From NCBI GenBank assembly GCA_017464305.1, contig JAFUDS010000004.1, forward strand, positions 28,285 to 92,284: a stretch of 64,000 bases of DNA, given 5' to 3'. How positions within the stretch are numbered: the first letter of the stretch is position 1; the number at the start of each line of letters is the position of its first letter. The notes under the pieces are model-generated. The model did not search any database. It was given only the letters and a program-made list of their open reading frames with translations, and was not told the DNA's origin. Source of the DNA: Clostridia bacterium. GTDB taxonomy: Bacteria; Bacillota; Clostridia; Christensenellales; Aristaeellaceae. A program made the position numbers and the translations under genes. Below, in pieces: positions 7,581 through 16,919 of this stretch.

Positions 7581-8384
7581 ATGTACAAACTTTTGCTGGT
7601 TTCGGATCGCGAGGATGTGCTGGAAGCCTATGACCAGGTGCACAACTGGGGGTACAATGGGTTCAACCGGCCCCATGTCCGGCGCGATCTGGAAGGCGCG
7701 AAGGAAACCCTGCAAAAGCATCATGTGGACGGGATCGGCATCGCGCTGGATCCCGAGGCGGAGGATCAATTGATCATTTATCTTCGCCAGGAGTATCCCT
7801 TGCTGCCGATTTTTGAAACGGCGACCAACCCGGCGGACGCGCTGGCGCATCTGGGCGGGCTGAAGACGCTGCTGAATCGCCTTCGGAGCGATTTTTCTAG
7901 CGATACCTTTGATGAACAACAGATGATGATCCGTTCCCGGCGGCATTTCTTCCGCAAGCTGGTGAGCGGCCAAAAGATGACCAGCCAGGAGGTGCGCCGG
8001 GAGATGCGCCTGCTGCGCAGCCGGATGGATCCGGACAAGACCTGCATCCTCATGGAGCTGCAACAGACGGCCCTGGAGGAGGATCGGCTGGTGGGCCGCT
8101 GGCAGGATAGCGACCATTTGCTGGAGCGAGAGCTGTTCCAGTCCTTCGGCGGCGATGTGAAAGGGTATCACGTACTGCCCCTGGTGACAGAGGAAGGAAA
8201 GGTCATCGTCCTGGCGGGTGCCCTGCGGGATCAGGCCCAGGAAGAGGATATGACCACTGCCCTGGACGAATGTGTCCGAGAAGGGATTCAACACGCGGAG
8301 GAGTACCGGGGCCTGCATCTCAGGGTTACCAACGTCCAGGTGCTTCCCAGCCTCTACGCCCTCTGCTCTGATTATGCCGACTGA
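7581..8384 (+). CDS. Response-regulator-like protein without DNA-binding domain
   Basis: The first 105 residues of this 267-residue protein read as a CheY-like fold (YKLLLVSDREDVLEAYDQVH, then HHVDGIGIALDP, then LLPIFETATNP). The usual phospho-acceptor context (DxxMP) is replaced by IALDPEAEDQ, so it may be a pseudo-receiver. The rest resembles the middle region of YesN-type regulators, but no C-terminal AraC helix-turn-helix follows. The start at 7581 is fixed by AGGAGGT just upstream; a longer in-frame start lies inside the repeat array. It stands alone with its own promoter. Function is unknown. Confidence 0.6.
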   Translation: MYKLLLVSDREDVLEAYDQVHNWGYNGFNRPHVRRDLEGAKETLQKHHVDGIGIALDPEAEDQLIIYLRQEYPLLPIFETATNPADALAHLGGLKTLLNRLRSDFSSDTFDEQQMMIRSRRHFFRKLVSGQKMTSQEVRREMRLLRSRMDPDKTCILMELQQTALEEDRLVGRWQDSDHLLERELFQSFGGDVKGYHVLPLVTEEGKVIVLAGALRDQAQEEDMTTALDECVREGIQHAEEYRGLHLRVTNVQVLPSLYALCSDYAD

Positions 8385-8458
8385 AAGGCAACAATATAGT
8401 TTGTTCGGGCGGACTAGCATGTAGTTTACGGATTAGCGATTATCGAGAAAAACAGGGC

Positions 8459-8528
8459 GATGGGGACGAAGCCCCCATCCCAGAAAGATCCCCTTCCCCC
8501 ACCGCAGTGGGGGAAAGGGGGCAGGGGG
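8459..8528. repeat. GC palindrome repeat (R2 family)
   Basis: Two hairpins in a row: GATGGGG (8459-8465) with CCCCATC (8473-8479) around ACGAA, then CCCCTTCCCCCAC (8490-8502) with GTGGGGGAAAGGGG (8507-8520). The same composite occurs in reverse orientation at 18253-18345 and in relatives at 11765-11850 and 16752-16830. The family is intergenic only within this window. Confidence 0.75.
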
Positions 8529-8630
8529 ACTCACAACCGATGACCGCCAGTGGCGGAAATTTCATCGGTTGTGAGTTCAACCGAAACGAGCGAGCTCCCC
8601 AGTGGGGAGTCGCGATGATTGAGGTTGCGG
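8529..8630. repeat. Two-hairpin intergenic element, copy A (R3 family)
   Basis: The first hairpin has a perfect 15-bp outer stem (8529-8543 with 8562-8576), enclosing CCGCC-AGT-GGCGG and a single-stranded AAATT. The second is closed by CAACC (8578-8582) with GGTTG (8623-8627) and encloses GCGA.CTCCCC-AGT-GGGGAG.TCGC. The same architecture recurs at 47905-48129 with different stem sequences but the same loops and linkers. Confidence 0.8.
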
Positions 8631-8702
8631 ATAAAGGGGTCCTTCCCGCTGGAATAAAGAATAGTAACGTGAATTAAGTTACCATAAAAGGAGGAAAAAA
8701 GG

Positions 8703-9773
8703 ATGGGAATTCTGAACATGATCAAGGGTCAGCTGATCGACGTCATCGAATGGACCGACAACAGCAACAAAACCATGGTCTACAAGTACGACATGAACGG
8801 CAAGGAAATCATGATGGGCGCCCAGCTCACCGTCCGTGAAGGCCAAACCGCCATCTTCGTCAACGAAGGTCAGCTGGCGGACGTTTTTGGCCCGGGCCGC
8901 TACGAGCTGCAGACCAGCAACATGCCGATCATGACTGCGCTGAAGAGCTGGAAGTACGGCTTCAACAGCCCCTTCAAATCCGACGTCTACTTTGTCAACA
9001 CCAAGCAGTTCCTGGACATGAAGTGGGGTACCAGCAATCCCGTCATGATGCGGGACGCTGAATTCGGCATGATCCGCCTGCGGGCCTTCGGTATCTACAG
9101 CTTTAAGGTCAGCGACGCGGAAACCTTCCTGAAGGAGGTTTTTGGCACCAGCGCGCTGTTCACCGTGGATGGCGTGGAGGGCCAGATTAAGCGGACCATC
9201 GTTTCCGGCCTCAGTGATGCCATTGCGGAAAGCAAGATTCCCGCCCTGGACCTGGCCGCGAACTACGAGGAGCTGGGCACCTACGCTATGAACGCGGTCA
9301 ATCCCAAGCTGGCGCAGCTGGGCCTGACCCTGTGCAGCTTCGTGGTGGAGAACATCTCTCTGCCGGAAGAGGTCGAGAAGACCATGGATAAGCGGACCAG
9401 CATGGGCGTGCTGGGCAATCTGGATCAATACGCGAAGTATCAAGCGGCGGAAGCCATGCGCGAGGCGGCCAACAGCAATGGCGGCGCCGGCATGGCGGGC
9501 ATGGGCGTCGGCATGGGCGCTGGCGCAGCCATGGGCCAGATGTTTGCTCAGAGCCTGGGTCAGCAGACGGCGCCGGCTGCCGCGCCCGCGGCTGCTCCGG
9601 CTCCCACCGCGGCGACAACGGCGTGCCCGGCCTGCGGAGCTCAGATCCCGCAGGGGGCGAAGTTCTGCCCCGAATGTGGCGCCAAGCAGGCGGTGAACGC
9701 CTTCTGCGTGGAATGCGGTTCCCCCATCACTCCCGGAGCCAAGTTCTGCCCCGAGTGTGGCGCGAAGCAGTAA
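8703..9773 (+). CDS. SPFH-domain protein with zinc-ribbon tail (YdjI-like)
   Basis: This 356-residue protein has an SPFH/band-7-like region (about 10-245; 'VREGQTAIFVNEGQLADVFG', 'GRYELQTSNMPIMTALKSWK') related to the YdjI 'virion core protein' family. A Gly/Met- and Ala/Pro-rich linker (about 255-305) follows. The C-terminus has two zinc ribbons with CPACG...CPECG and CVECG...CPECG. It has no signal peptide. SPFH proteins oligomerise on membranes; YdjI-type proteins are tied to membrane stress in Bacillus, which is only a family analogy here. The RBS AAAGGAGGAAAAAAGG is very strong. It follows directly after repeat elements. Confidence 0.82.
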   Translation: MGILNMIKGQLIDVIEWTDNSNKTMVYKYDMNGKEIMMGAQLTVREGQTAIFVNEGQLADVFGPGRYELQTSNMPIMTALKSWKYGFNSPFKSDVYFVNTKQFLDMKWGTSNPVMMRDAEFGMIRLRAFGIYSFKVSDAETFLKEVFGTSALFTVDGVEGQIKRTIVSGLSDAIAESKIPALDLAANYEELGTYAMNAVNPKLAQLGLTLCSFVVENISLPEEVEKTMDKRTSMGVLGNLDQYAKYQAAEAMREAANSNGGAGMAGMGVGMGAGAAMGQMFAQSLGQQTAPAAAPAAAPAPTAATTACPACGAQIPQGAKFCPECGAKQAVNAFCVECGSPITPGAKFCPECGAKQ

Positions 9774-9815
9774 GATAGGAGATACTGTACTAAAACCGAG
9801 GGGGAGGCGAGAAAG

Positions 9816-10145
9816 TTGTGCACCATGGATGAAGCGGTCGTCATTATGCAGGAGGCTTATCACGAGACGAATCAAATCATGCCGATTCAGGATGCCTGGC
9901 TGTATGGATCATATGCGCGCGGCGATTATCGCCCCGATTCGGATGTAGATATTTTGCTGCTGACGCCGCTATCCCAAAGTGAAATCAACAGAAAACAATG
10001 GGATATTGCGGGGGTTGCAAGTGATTTATCTCTGGATCATGATGTAACGGTCTCGGTAATTGTTCGACCAATAGATGCTTTCCAACCGGAAATGAGCCTT
10101 TATTTCGCAAATGTCGCGAAAGATGGGATTAAGATGTTGGCGTGA
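9816..10145 (+). CDS. MNT-type minimal nucleotidyltransferase
   Basis: This 109-residue protein carries the polymerase-beta-like nucleotidyltransferase signature GSYARGDYRPDSDVDILLL with the conserved Gly-Ser and two Asp residues. The fold is shared by antitoxins of HEPN/MNT modules, which adenylylate their toxin. No HEPN partner adjoins it; the next gene is mutY. The start is taken as TTG 9816 because GGGGAGG (about 9801-9807) is spaced correctly; ATG 9825 would leave the RBS too far upstream. Codon use is more AT-rich than in neighbouring genes. It could be an orphan antitoxin or a general nucleotidyltransferase. Confidence 0.75.
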   Translation: MCTMDEAVVIMQEAYHETNQIMPIQDAWLYGSYARGDYRPDSDVDILLLTPLSQSEINRKQWDIAGVASDLSLDHDVTVSVIVRPIDAFQPEMSLYFANVAKDGIKMLA

Positions 10146-10151
10146 AACTAA

Positions 10152-10175
10152 GCCGGACATTGCGTCCGGCTTTTT
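10152..10175 (+). terminator. Terminator after the nucleotidyltransferase gene
   Basis: GCCGGAC (10152-10158) pairs with GTCCGGC (10164-10170) and five T residues follow at once. Confidence 0.9.
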
Positions 10176-10214
10176 GCTACAAGAAAAATGTTGAATGGGA
10201 AGTGAGAAAGACGG

Positions 10215-11246
10215 ATGCATCGGATTACGGAAGCATTGATGAGCTGGTATGACAAAAACGCCCGGGAGATGCCCTGGCGGGGAATTTCGGACCCTTACGG
10301 CACCTGGGTCAGTGAAATCATGCTGCAGCAGACACGAGTGGAGACGGTCCGGGATTATTATCCCCGATTCATGGAACGCTTTCCCACACTGCGGGATCTG
10401 GCGGAGGCTCCGGAAGAGGATGTGCTGAAAATGTGGGAGGGGTTGGGATACTATTCCCGGGCCAGAAACCTGCGAAAGGGCGCTCAGCAGGTGATGGCGG
10501 AATACGGCGGCGTAATTCCCAGAGAACCGGAGCAGCTGATCAAAATCAAAGGAATTGGCCCCTACACCTCCTGTTCTATTGCCTCCATTGCCTTCGACGT
10601 TCCTGTGCCGGCGGTGGATGGAAACGTGATTCGTGTCATTTCCCGGCTCTATGATCTCCATGATGATCCAACAGAAGTAAAAGCCCACGAAGTAATAGAG
10701 AAATTTGCGGCGGAGCTGGTGCCACAGCAGCGGGCCGGAGATCATAACCAGGCCATGATGGACCTGGGAGCCACCGTCTGTGTGCCCGGCACGCCGGATT
10801 GCGACAGTTGTCCTCTCAAGAAGATGTGCAAAGCCTTTGCCGCCGGCACCGCGGAGGAATTACCCCACCTGCCCAAAGCAAAGTCGCCCAAAGAAATTGC
10901 GTACGATGTCCTCCTAATCCATCATAAAGACCAGGTGCTGATGTATCGCAGAACAGAAAGCATGCTCCAGGGCCTGTGGTGTTTCCCAATGCTGGAAGGG
11001 CAGAGAGAGGAAAAAGAGCTCATCGCTGCCATCGAGAAGAAATGGAAGCTGAAGGCAAAGAGCATCCAGTTTGAACAGCAAGCCAAACACATCTTTACCC
11101 ATCAGGTCTGGAAAATGAGCATATACACGATAACAGTAGATGATAAAAAAGAGATAGACGGAATGGAATGGGTGAAAAGGGATCAGATAGCGGACTTACC
11201 GTTACCCACCGCCATGAAAGTGGCAAAATTAACGCTTAAATTATGA
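10215..11246 (+). CDS. mutY: A/G-specific adenine glycosylase MutY
   Basis: This 343-residue base-excision repair enzyme removes adenine mispaired with 8-oxoguanine. Visible features are the catalytic-region SEIMLQQTRVETV (Glu in motif), the helix-hairpin-helix/GPD segment IKGIGPYTSCSIASIAF followed by VPAVDGNVIRV with the catalytic Asp, and the iron-sulfur cluster loop CVPGTPDCDSCPLKKMC. A C-terminal NUDIX-like domain, 'EIAYDVLLIHHKDQVLMYRR' onwards, recognises 8-oxoG. Length and domain order are normal. The gene stands alone between a terminator and the groES promoter. Confidence 0.96.
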   Translation: MHRITEALMSWYDKNAREMPWRGISDPYGTWVSEIMLQQTRVETVRDYYPRFMERFPTLRDLAEAPEEDVLKMWEGLGYYSRARNLRKGAQQVMAEYGGVIPREPEQLIKIKGIGPYTSCSIASIAFDVPVPAVDGNVIRVISRLYDLHDDPTEVKAHEVIEKFAAELVPQQRAGDHNQAMMDLGATVCVPGTPDCDSCPLKKMCKAFAAGTAEELPHLPKAKSPKEIAYDVLLIHHKDQVLMYRRTESMLQGLWCFPMLEGQREEKELIAAIEKKWKLKAKSIQFEQQAKHIFTHQVWKMSIYTITVDDKKEIDGMEWVKRDQIADLPLPTAMKVAKLTLKL

Positions 11247-11325
11247 AATATCGAGAAAAACAGAGAAAAATAAAGAAATATTTAGAAACATAGATAAAAA
11301 ACGATAAAATAGCGCACCAAAAAGC

Positions 11326-11354
11326 TTGCGTAAAGCGCCCAAAAGCATTATAGT
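11326..11354 (+). promoter_or_regulatory. Promoter of groESL
   Basis: TTGCGT (11326-11331), 17-bp spacer, TATAGT (11349-11354). The predicted start near 11361 places the CIRCE operator at the very 5' end of the transcript, the classical arrangement. Confidence 0.8.
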
Positions 11355-11366
11355 TATCCACGGTTG

Positions 11367-11715
<349 letters not shown>

Positions 11716-11764
11716 AATCTCGAGAGCATAAAGGAATGATCGACAGAGCGCTTCCCGGCTCTTT

Positions 11765-11850
11765 CTGGGGCCGGTGGGGCGCAGCTCCACCTACTAAATA
11801 ATCCCCGTCCCCCGCGCACGGGGGGAGGGGTGCAGGGGAGAGGGGTCCTG
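11765..11850. repeat. GC palindrome repeat between groES and groEL (R2 family)
   Basis: The spacer carries GGTGGGGCGCAGCTCCACC followed by a C-rich/G-rich palindrome (CCCCGTCCCCC...GGGGGGAGGGG) and TGCAGGGGAGAGGGG. It is the same composite layout as 8459-8528 and would form stable RNA hairpins inside the groESL message. Confidence 0.7.
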
Positions 11851-11871
11851 CTACTGCCGATTGAAGACTAA

Positions 11872-13533
<1,662 letters not shown>

Positions 13534-13557
13534 TCCCCTCAGGTCAAATCGAAAAAA

Positions 13558-13590
13558 ATGGCGCCCGCGATTTTCGCGGGCGCCATTTTT
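13558..13590 (+). terminator. Bidirectional terminator between groEL and mntP
   Basis: ATGGCGCCCGCGA (13558-13570) pairs perfectly with TCGCGGGCGCCAT (13574-13586), with A residues on the left and T residues on the right, so it can end transcripts from both convergent genes. Confidence 0.9.
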
Positions 13591-13611
13591 CAGGAAAATG
13601 TAGGGAAAGGA

Positions 13612-14175
13612 TTAGGCAACCGAGGAGAGATGTTCGATTAGGATCTTGAGGCCAATCAGGATCAGGACGATGCCGCCCAGGAGCTCCGCATGGTTTTGCA
13701 GCCGGGTGCCGATGAGTTTGCCCAGGAGGACACCCGCCGCGCAGACCAGGAAGGTGACCACGCCGATCAACAGGATGGAGGTCCAGATGTTGACGGAGAG
13801 GAAGGCGAAGGTGACGCCTGTGATGAGGGCATCAATGCTGGTAGCAATGGCCAGGGGGAACATGGTTTTGAAGGACACATCGTCATTGGCCTTGTCGCTG
13901 TCGGGATGAAAGGATTCCCGAACCATGTTGCCGCCGATGAGAACCAGGAGGGCAAAGGCGATCCAATGGGCTGCGCTGGCCACGATGGCGGAAAGCTGAT
14001 GACCAGCCAGGAAGCCCAACAGGGGCATCAGCATCTGGAAGATGGCAAAATAGCCGGCGATGATGACGGTCTTCTTGATGCTCCGGCGGGGCATGGTGAG
14101 GCCCTTGCAGACGGAAATCGCGAAGGCGTCCATGGCCAGGCCGAAGCCGATGACGAGAATATCTCCAAAATTCAT
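13612..14175 (-). CDS. mntP: Manganese efflux pump MntP
   Basis: This 187-residue integral membrane protein has six hydrophobic helices arranged as two similar halves. Family hallmarks are 'GLAMDAFAISVCKGLTMPRR' in the first half and LAIATSIDALITGVTFAFL in the second; the buried Asp residues of these helices are conserved. It exports Mn(II). AGGAAGGA sits 9 nt before the ATG on the minus strand. The short 5' UTR holds a perfect hairpin (14200-14227), but no yybP-ykoY manganese riboswitch was recognised. Confidence 0.93.
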   Translation of the reverse strand: MNFGDILVIGFGLAMDAFAISVCKGLTMPRRSIKKTVIIAGYFAIFQMLMPLLGFLAGHQLSAIVASAAHWIAFALLVLIGGNMVRESFHPDSDKANDDVSFKTMFPLAIATSIDALITGVTFAFLSVNIWTSILLIGVVTFLVCAAGVLLGKLIGTRLQNHAELLGGIVLILIGLKILIEHLSSVA

Positions 14176-14199
14176 GGAAAATGTTCCTTCCTGAGAAAG

Positions 14200-14227
14200 A
14201 AAACAGCCTGAGAGTGCAGGCTGTTTT
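14200..14227 (-). promoter_or_regulatory. Hairpin in the mntP 5' UTR
   Basis: AAAACAGCCTG and CAGGCTGTTTT form a perfect 11-bp stem with a 6-nt loop. On the minus strand it ends in TTTTCTTTCTC, like an intrinsic terminator, and lies between a TATAAT box (14244-14249, minus strand; no good -35) and the mntP RBS. It could attenuate mntP or end readthrough from the esterase gene. Confidence 0.5.
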
Positions 14228-14264
14228 CAGGTTTTGAAGAGGGATTATAGGGTGCAGGATTTTT

Positions 14265-14313
14265 TGCTCCCCCGCTCCGCGGGGGAGTTTTTTTTCCCGC
14301 GGAGCGGGGAAGC
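14265..14313. repeat. Inverted GC repeat (R1 family), terminator-like
   Basis: GCTCCCCCGCTCCGCGGG faces CCCGCGGAGCGGGGAAGC around a T-rich loop. It lies just past the 3' end of the minus-strand esterase gene and may act as its terminator. Close relatives are at 15250-15280, 34783-34805 and 37021-37046. Confidence 0.65.
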
Positions 14314-14341
14314 ATTTTTGTTTGTCGCGGGAGAGCTTCCC

Positions 14342-15190
14342 TCACAGTCCGGTGTGGCGTTTGATGAACCTTACAGCCAGGGGGATCCAGGCGGCGTTAT
14401 CCGGGACGATCTGTTCCGGGGCGGTGGAGGTGATCTCCTCGCAGGTGGAAAGACCGTGGCCGCCGTGTTCGAAGATATGCAGCTCAAAGGGTACGTTGTT
14501 CCGGCGGCAGGCGGCGGCGTACATCAGGCTGTTTTCTACGGGAACGGCGCCATCCTCGGCGGTGTGCCAAAGGAAGGTGGGCGGCGTCTGGGCGGAAACC
14601 CGGGTCTCCAGGGAGAGGGAATCCACCTTCTCCAGCTGGTTAGCGGGATCGTCCGCTGGACCCAGCAGATTGAAGCGGGAGCCTTCATGGGCGAATTCTC
14701 CCAGGGTCAGGACGGGATAGCACAGCAGCTGGCTATCCGGCCGCCAGGTGACTTCCGGGCCGAAGACCTGCTTGAAGACCGGTTCATCCCAGAGGGTCCC
14801 CAGGGTGCCGGCCAGATGTCCACCGGCGGAGAAGCCGCAGACGGAGATGGCGCCCGGATTCACATGCCATTCGGCGGCATGGGCCCGGATATATTGCAGG
14901 CTCCAGGCCAGCTCCAGGGCGGCGGCGGGGTACCGATTGGGGGCGACACTATAGCGCAGGACGGCGGCATGGATGCCTTCCGCCAGGAATTTCAGGGCGA
15001 TGGCTTCCGCTTCCCGGGGGGAGCAATAGGCATAGGCGCCGCCGGGAACGACGATGACCAGGGGACGGTCCGGATGCTGAGTGATCTCCTCCAGATAGGG
15101 CAGGATCAACAGGTTCAAGGTAGCGGGGGGTTCCGGCGCGGGAACGCCCGCTTTTTCGTATTCCACAGTTACGGGGATTTGCTGCTGCAT
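14342..15190 (-). CDS. Alpha/beta hydrolase (esterase-like)
   Basis: This 282-residue cytoplasmic protein is of the esterase/lipase alpha/beta-hydrolase type close to BD-FAE and acetyl-xylan-esterase-like enzymes. It shows an oxyanion-type PGGAYAYCSPRE segment, the nucleophile elbow GFSAGGHLAGTL, a probable acid residue in HTAEDGAVPVENS, and the terminal His in EHGGHGLS. No signal peptide is present. The substrate cannot be predicted beyond small acyl esters. It lies between mntP and purB with terminators on both sides. Confidence 0.8.
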   Translation of the reverse strand: MQQQIPVTVEYEKAGVPAPEPPATLNLLILPYLEEITQHPDRPLVIVVPGGAYAYCSPREAEAIALKFLAEGIHAAVLRYSVAPNRYPAAALELAWSLQYIRAHAAEWHVNPGAISVCGFSAGGHLAGTLGTLWDEPVFKQVFGPEVTWRPDSQLLCYPVLTLGEFAHEGSRFNLLGPADDPANQLEKVDSLSLETRVSAQTPPTFLWHTAEDGAVPVENSLMYAAACRRNNVPFELHIFEHGGHGLSTCEEITSTAPEQIVPDNAAWIPLAVRFIKRHTGL

Positions 15191-15249
15191 TTTTCATGCC
15201 TCCAATCATGGGTCAATGGCGAAGGAATCGCTGATATTATATACTTTTT

Positions 15250-15280
15250 CGCTCCCCCGCTCCACGGGGGAGCTTTTTTT
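15250..15280 (-). terminator. Palindrome between esterase and purB genes
   Basis: GCTCCCCC and GGGGGAGC enclose GCTCCAC, followed on the plus strand by seven T residues. As a palindrome it can fold in purB transcripts on the minus strand, though the U-tract favours plus-strand transcripts. R1-type repeat. Confidence 0.6.
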
Positions 15281-15291
15281 AGCGTTTCTGT

Positions 15292-16707
15292 TTACACAGA
15301 GATATCCACGGAAGAAGACTGGACTTCTTTCAAAAGGGGGGCCAGGGTCTGGAGATAGGCTTCCACCTGCTCCGGACATCTGCCGATATACTTTTCCGGC
15401 TGCAGACCGGCCCGGATCTGTTCCTCGGTAAGGTGGAATTCGGAATCCTGGGCCAGAAGCTGAGGCAGATTGCAGGGCTCGCCGTTCTTCATGCGGGCGG
15501 TTGCTTCCATGGAACAGCGGCGGATGGCCTCATGGGCCTGCTGGCGGTCCGCGCCCTGTTTGACAGCCTCCATCATCAGATTCTCCGTGGCGATGAAGGG
15601 CAGATATTCCTCCACGGCCCGGGCGATGATCTTCTCATTCACATGCAGGCCATTGGTTACGTTTTGCACCAGGCGCAAGATTGCGTCCGCGCAGAGGAAG
15701 CCCTCCGGCAAGGAGATGCGGCGATTGGCGGAATCGTCCAGAGTCCGCTCCAGCCACTGGGTCGAGGCGGTCATGGCGGCGTTCATGGTATCCACCATCA
15801 AGTAGCGGCTGAGAGAGCAGATTCGCTCGCAGCGCATGGGATTCCGCTTGTAGGGCATGGCGGAGGAGCCGATCTGATTCTTCTCGAAGGGTTCCTCCAC
15901 CTGGCGGTCATGCTGCAGCAGGCGCAGATCATTGGCAAAGCGATAGCAGCTCTGGGCGATGGCGCTGAGGCAGGAAAGAATGCGGCTATCCAGCTTCCGG
16001 GGATAGGTTTGGCCGGAGACGGCATACAGGTGGTCAAAGCCAAATTTCTCCGCCAGGCGGCAGTTCAGCTCCTCCACCTTGACATGATCCCCATCGAACA
16101 GCTCCAGCAGGCTGGCCTCGGTGCCCGTGGCGCCCCGGCAGCCCAGGAAGGGGATGGTGGAGATAACAAAATCCAGCTCCTCCAGGTCGGAAGCCAGATC
16201 CTGCAGCCAGAGGGTAGCCCGCTTACCGACGGTAACCAGCTGGGCGGGCTGATAATGGGTATAGCCCAGGGTGGGGAGGGATTTGTATTGCGCCGCGAAA
16301 TCTGCCAGGTTTTTCATGGCCTTCAGCAGCTCGCCCCGCAGATAGCGCAGGGCGGAGCGATAAAGGATCAGGTCCGCGTTGTCCGTCACATAGCAGGAGG
16401 TGGCGCCCAGATGGATGATGCCCGCGGCTTCGGGGGCGGCCAGGCCATAGGTATGGACATGGGCCATGACGTCATGGCGGACTTCCTTTTCCCGGGCCGC
16501 GGCGGCTTCGAAGTCGATGTCGTTTTGGTGGGCCTCCAGGGCCTGGACCTGGGCGGCGGTGATGGGCAGGCCCAGTTCGCTTTCCGCCCGGGCCAGCTCC
16601 GTCCAGAGCTGGCGCCAGGTGCGGATGCGGGTTTGGGCGGAGAAGAGCTCCAGCATGTAGGGACTGGCGTAGCGGGAGCTGAGGGGGGATTCGTATTGTG
16701 TATACAT
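15292..16707 (-). CDS. purB: Adenylosuccinate lyase
   Basis: This 471-residue fumarase/aspartase-superfamily enzyme cleaves adenylosuccinate and SAICAR in purine synthesis. It shows the family signature GSSAMPYKRNPMRCE, the HLGATSCYVTDNAD region, and GYTHYQPAQLVTVGKR with the catalytic His. Length is normal. It is transcribed in the same direction as purA, with about 210 bp holding an R2 repeat between them. Confidence 0.96.
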   Translation of the reverse strand: MYTQYESPLSSRYASPYMLELFSAQTRIRTWRQLWTELARAESELGLPITAAQVQALEAHQNDIDFEAAAAREKEVRHDVMAHVHTYGLAAPEAAGIIHLGATSCYVTDNADLILYRSALRYLRGELLKAMKNLADFAAQYKSLPTLGYTHYQPAQLVTVGKRATLWLQDLASDLEELDFVISTIPFLGCRGATGTEASLLELFDGDHVKVEELNCRLAEKFGFDHLYAVSGQTYPRKLDSRILSCLSAIAQSCYRFANDLRLLQHDRQVEEPFEKNQIGSSAMPYKRNPMRCERICSLSRYLMVDTMNAAMTASTQWLERTLDDSANRRISLPEGFLCADAILRLVQNVTNGLHVNEKIIARAVEEYLPFIATENLMMEAVKQGADRQQAHEAIRRCSMEATARMKNGEPCNLPQLLAQDSEFHLTEEQIRAGLQPEKYIGRCPEQVEAYLQTLAPLLKEVQSSSVDISV

Positions 16708-16751
16708 TGTTTATTTGCTTTCTGTCGATCTTTATTAGTCTTTTGTGTCTG

Positions 16752-16830
16752 CCCCTTCCCCTGCACCCCTTCCCGCGCTGCGGGACGGGGAAATTTTTGG
16801 AGGCGGGGCTGCGCCCCGCCGGGCCCCCTG
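16752..16830. repeat. GC palindrome repeat (R2 family) between purA and purB
   Basis: C-rich/G-rich palindrome (CCCCTTCCCGCGCTGCGGGACGGGG) followed by a perfect hairpin GGCGGGGC (16802-16809) with GCCCCGCC (16813-16820). Orientation is opposite to the copy at 8459. The rest of the 212-bp gap (16708-16919) shows no gene. Confidence 0.7.
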
Positions 16831-16919
16831 CAGATTGCTTAGGGTGCGATCCGTAAGACAGGGTGTCGAGCCCTGATTGCGGGAGAACGTAAACAAAGGG
16901 CTTTCAGTGACAATTAAAC

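Larger units (their letters stand above)
8385..8702. other. Repeat-rich intergenic region
   Basis: No gene is seen in these 318 bp. They hold a GC-rich double palindrome (8459-8520) and one copy of the two-hairpin element (8529-8630), then about 70 bp leading to the strong RBS of the SPFH gene. I could not assign a convincing -35/-10 pair here. Confidence 0.7.

Noticed and set aside
14176-14340. yybP-ykoY manganese riboswitch before mntP
   Set aside because: The leader is too short and lacks the conserved loop sequences; only a simple hairpin is present.
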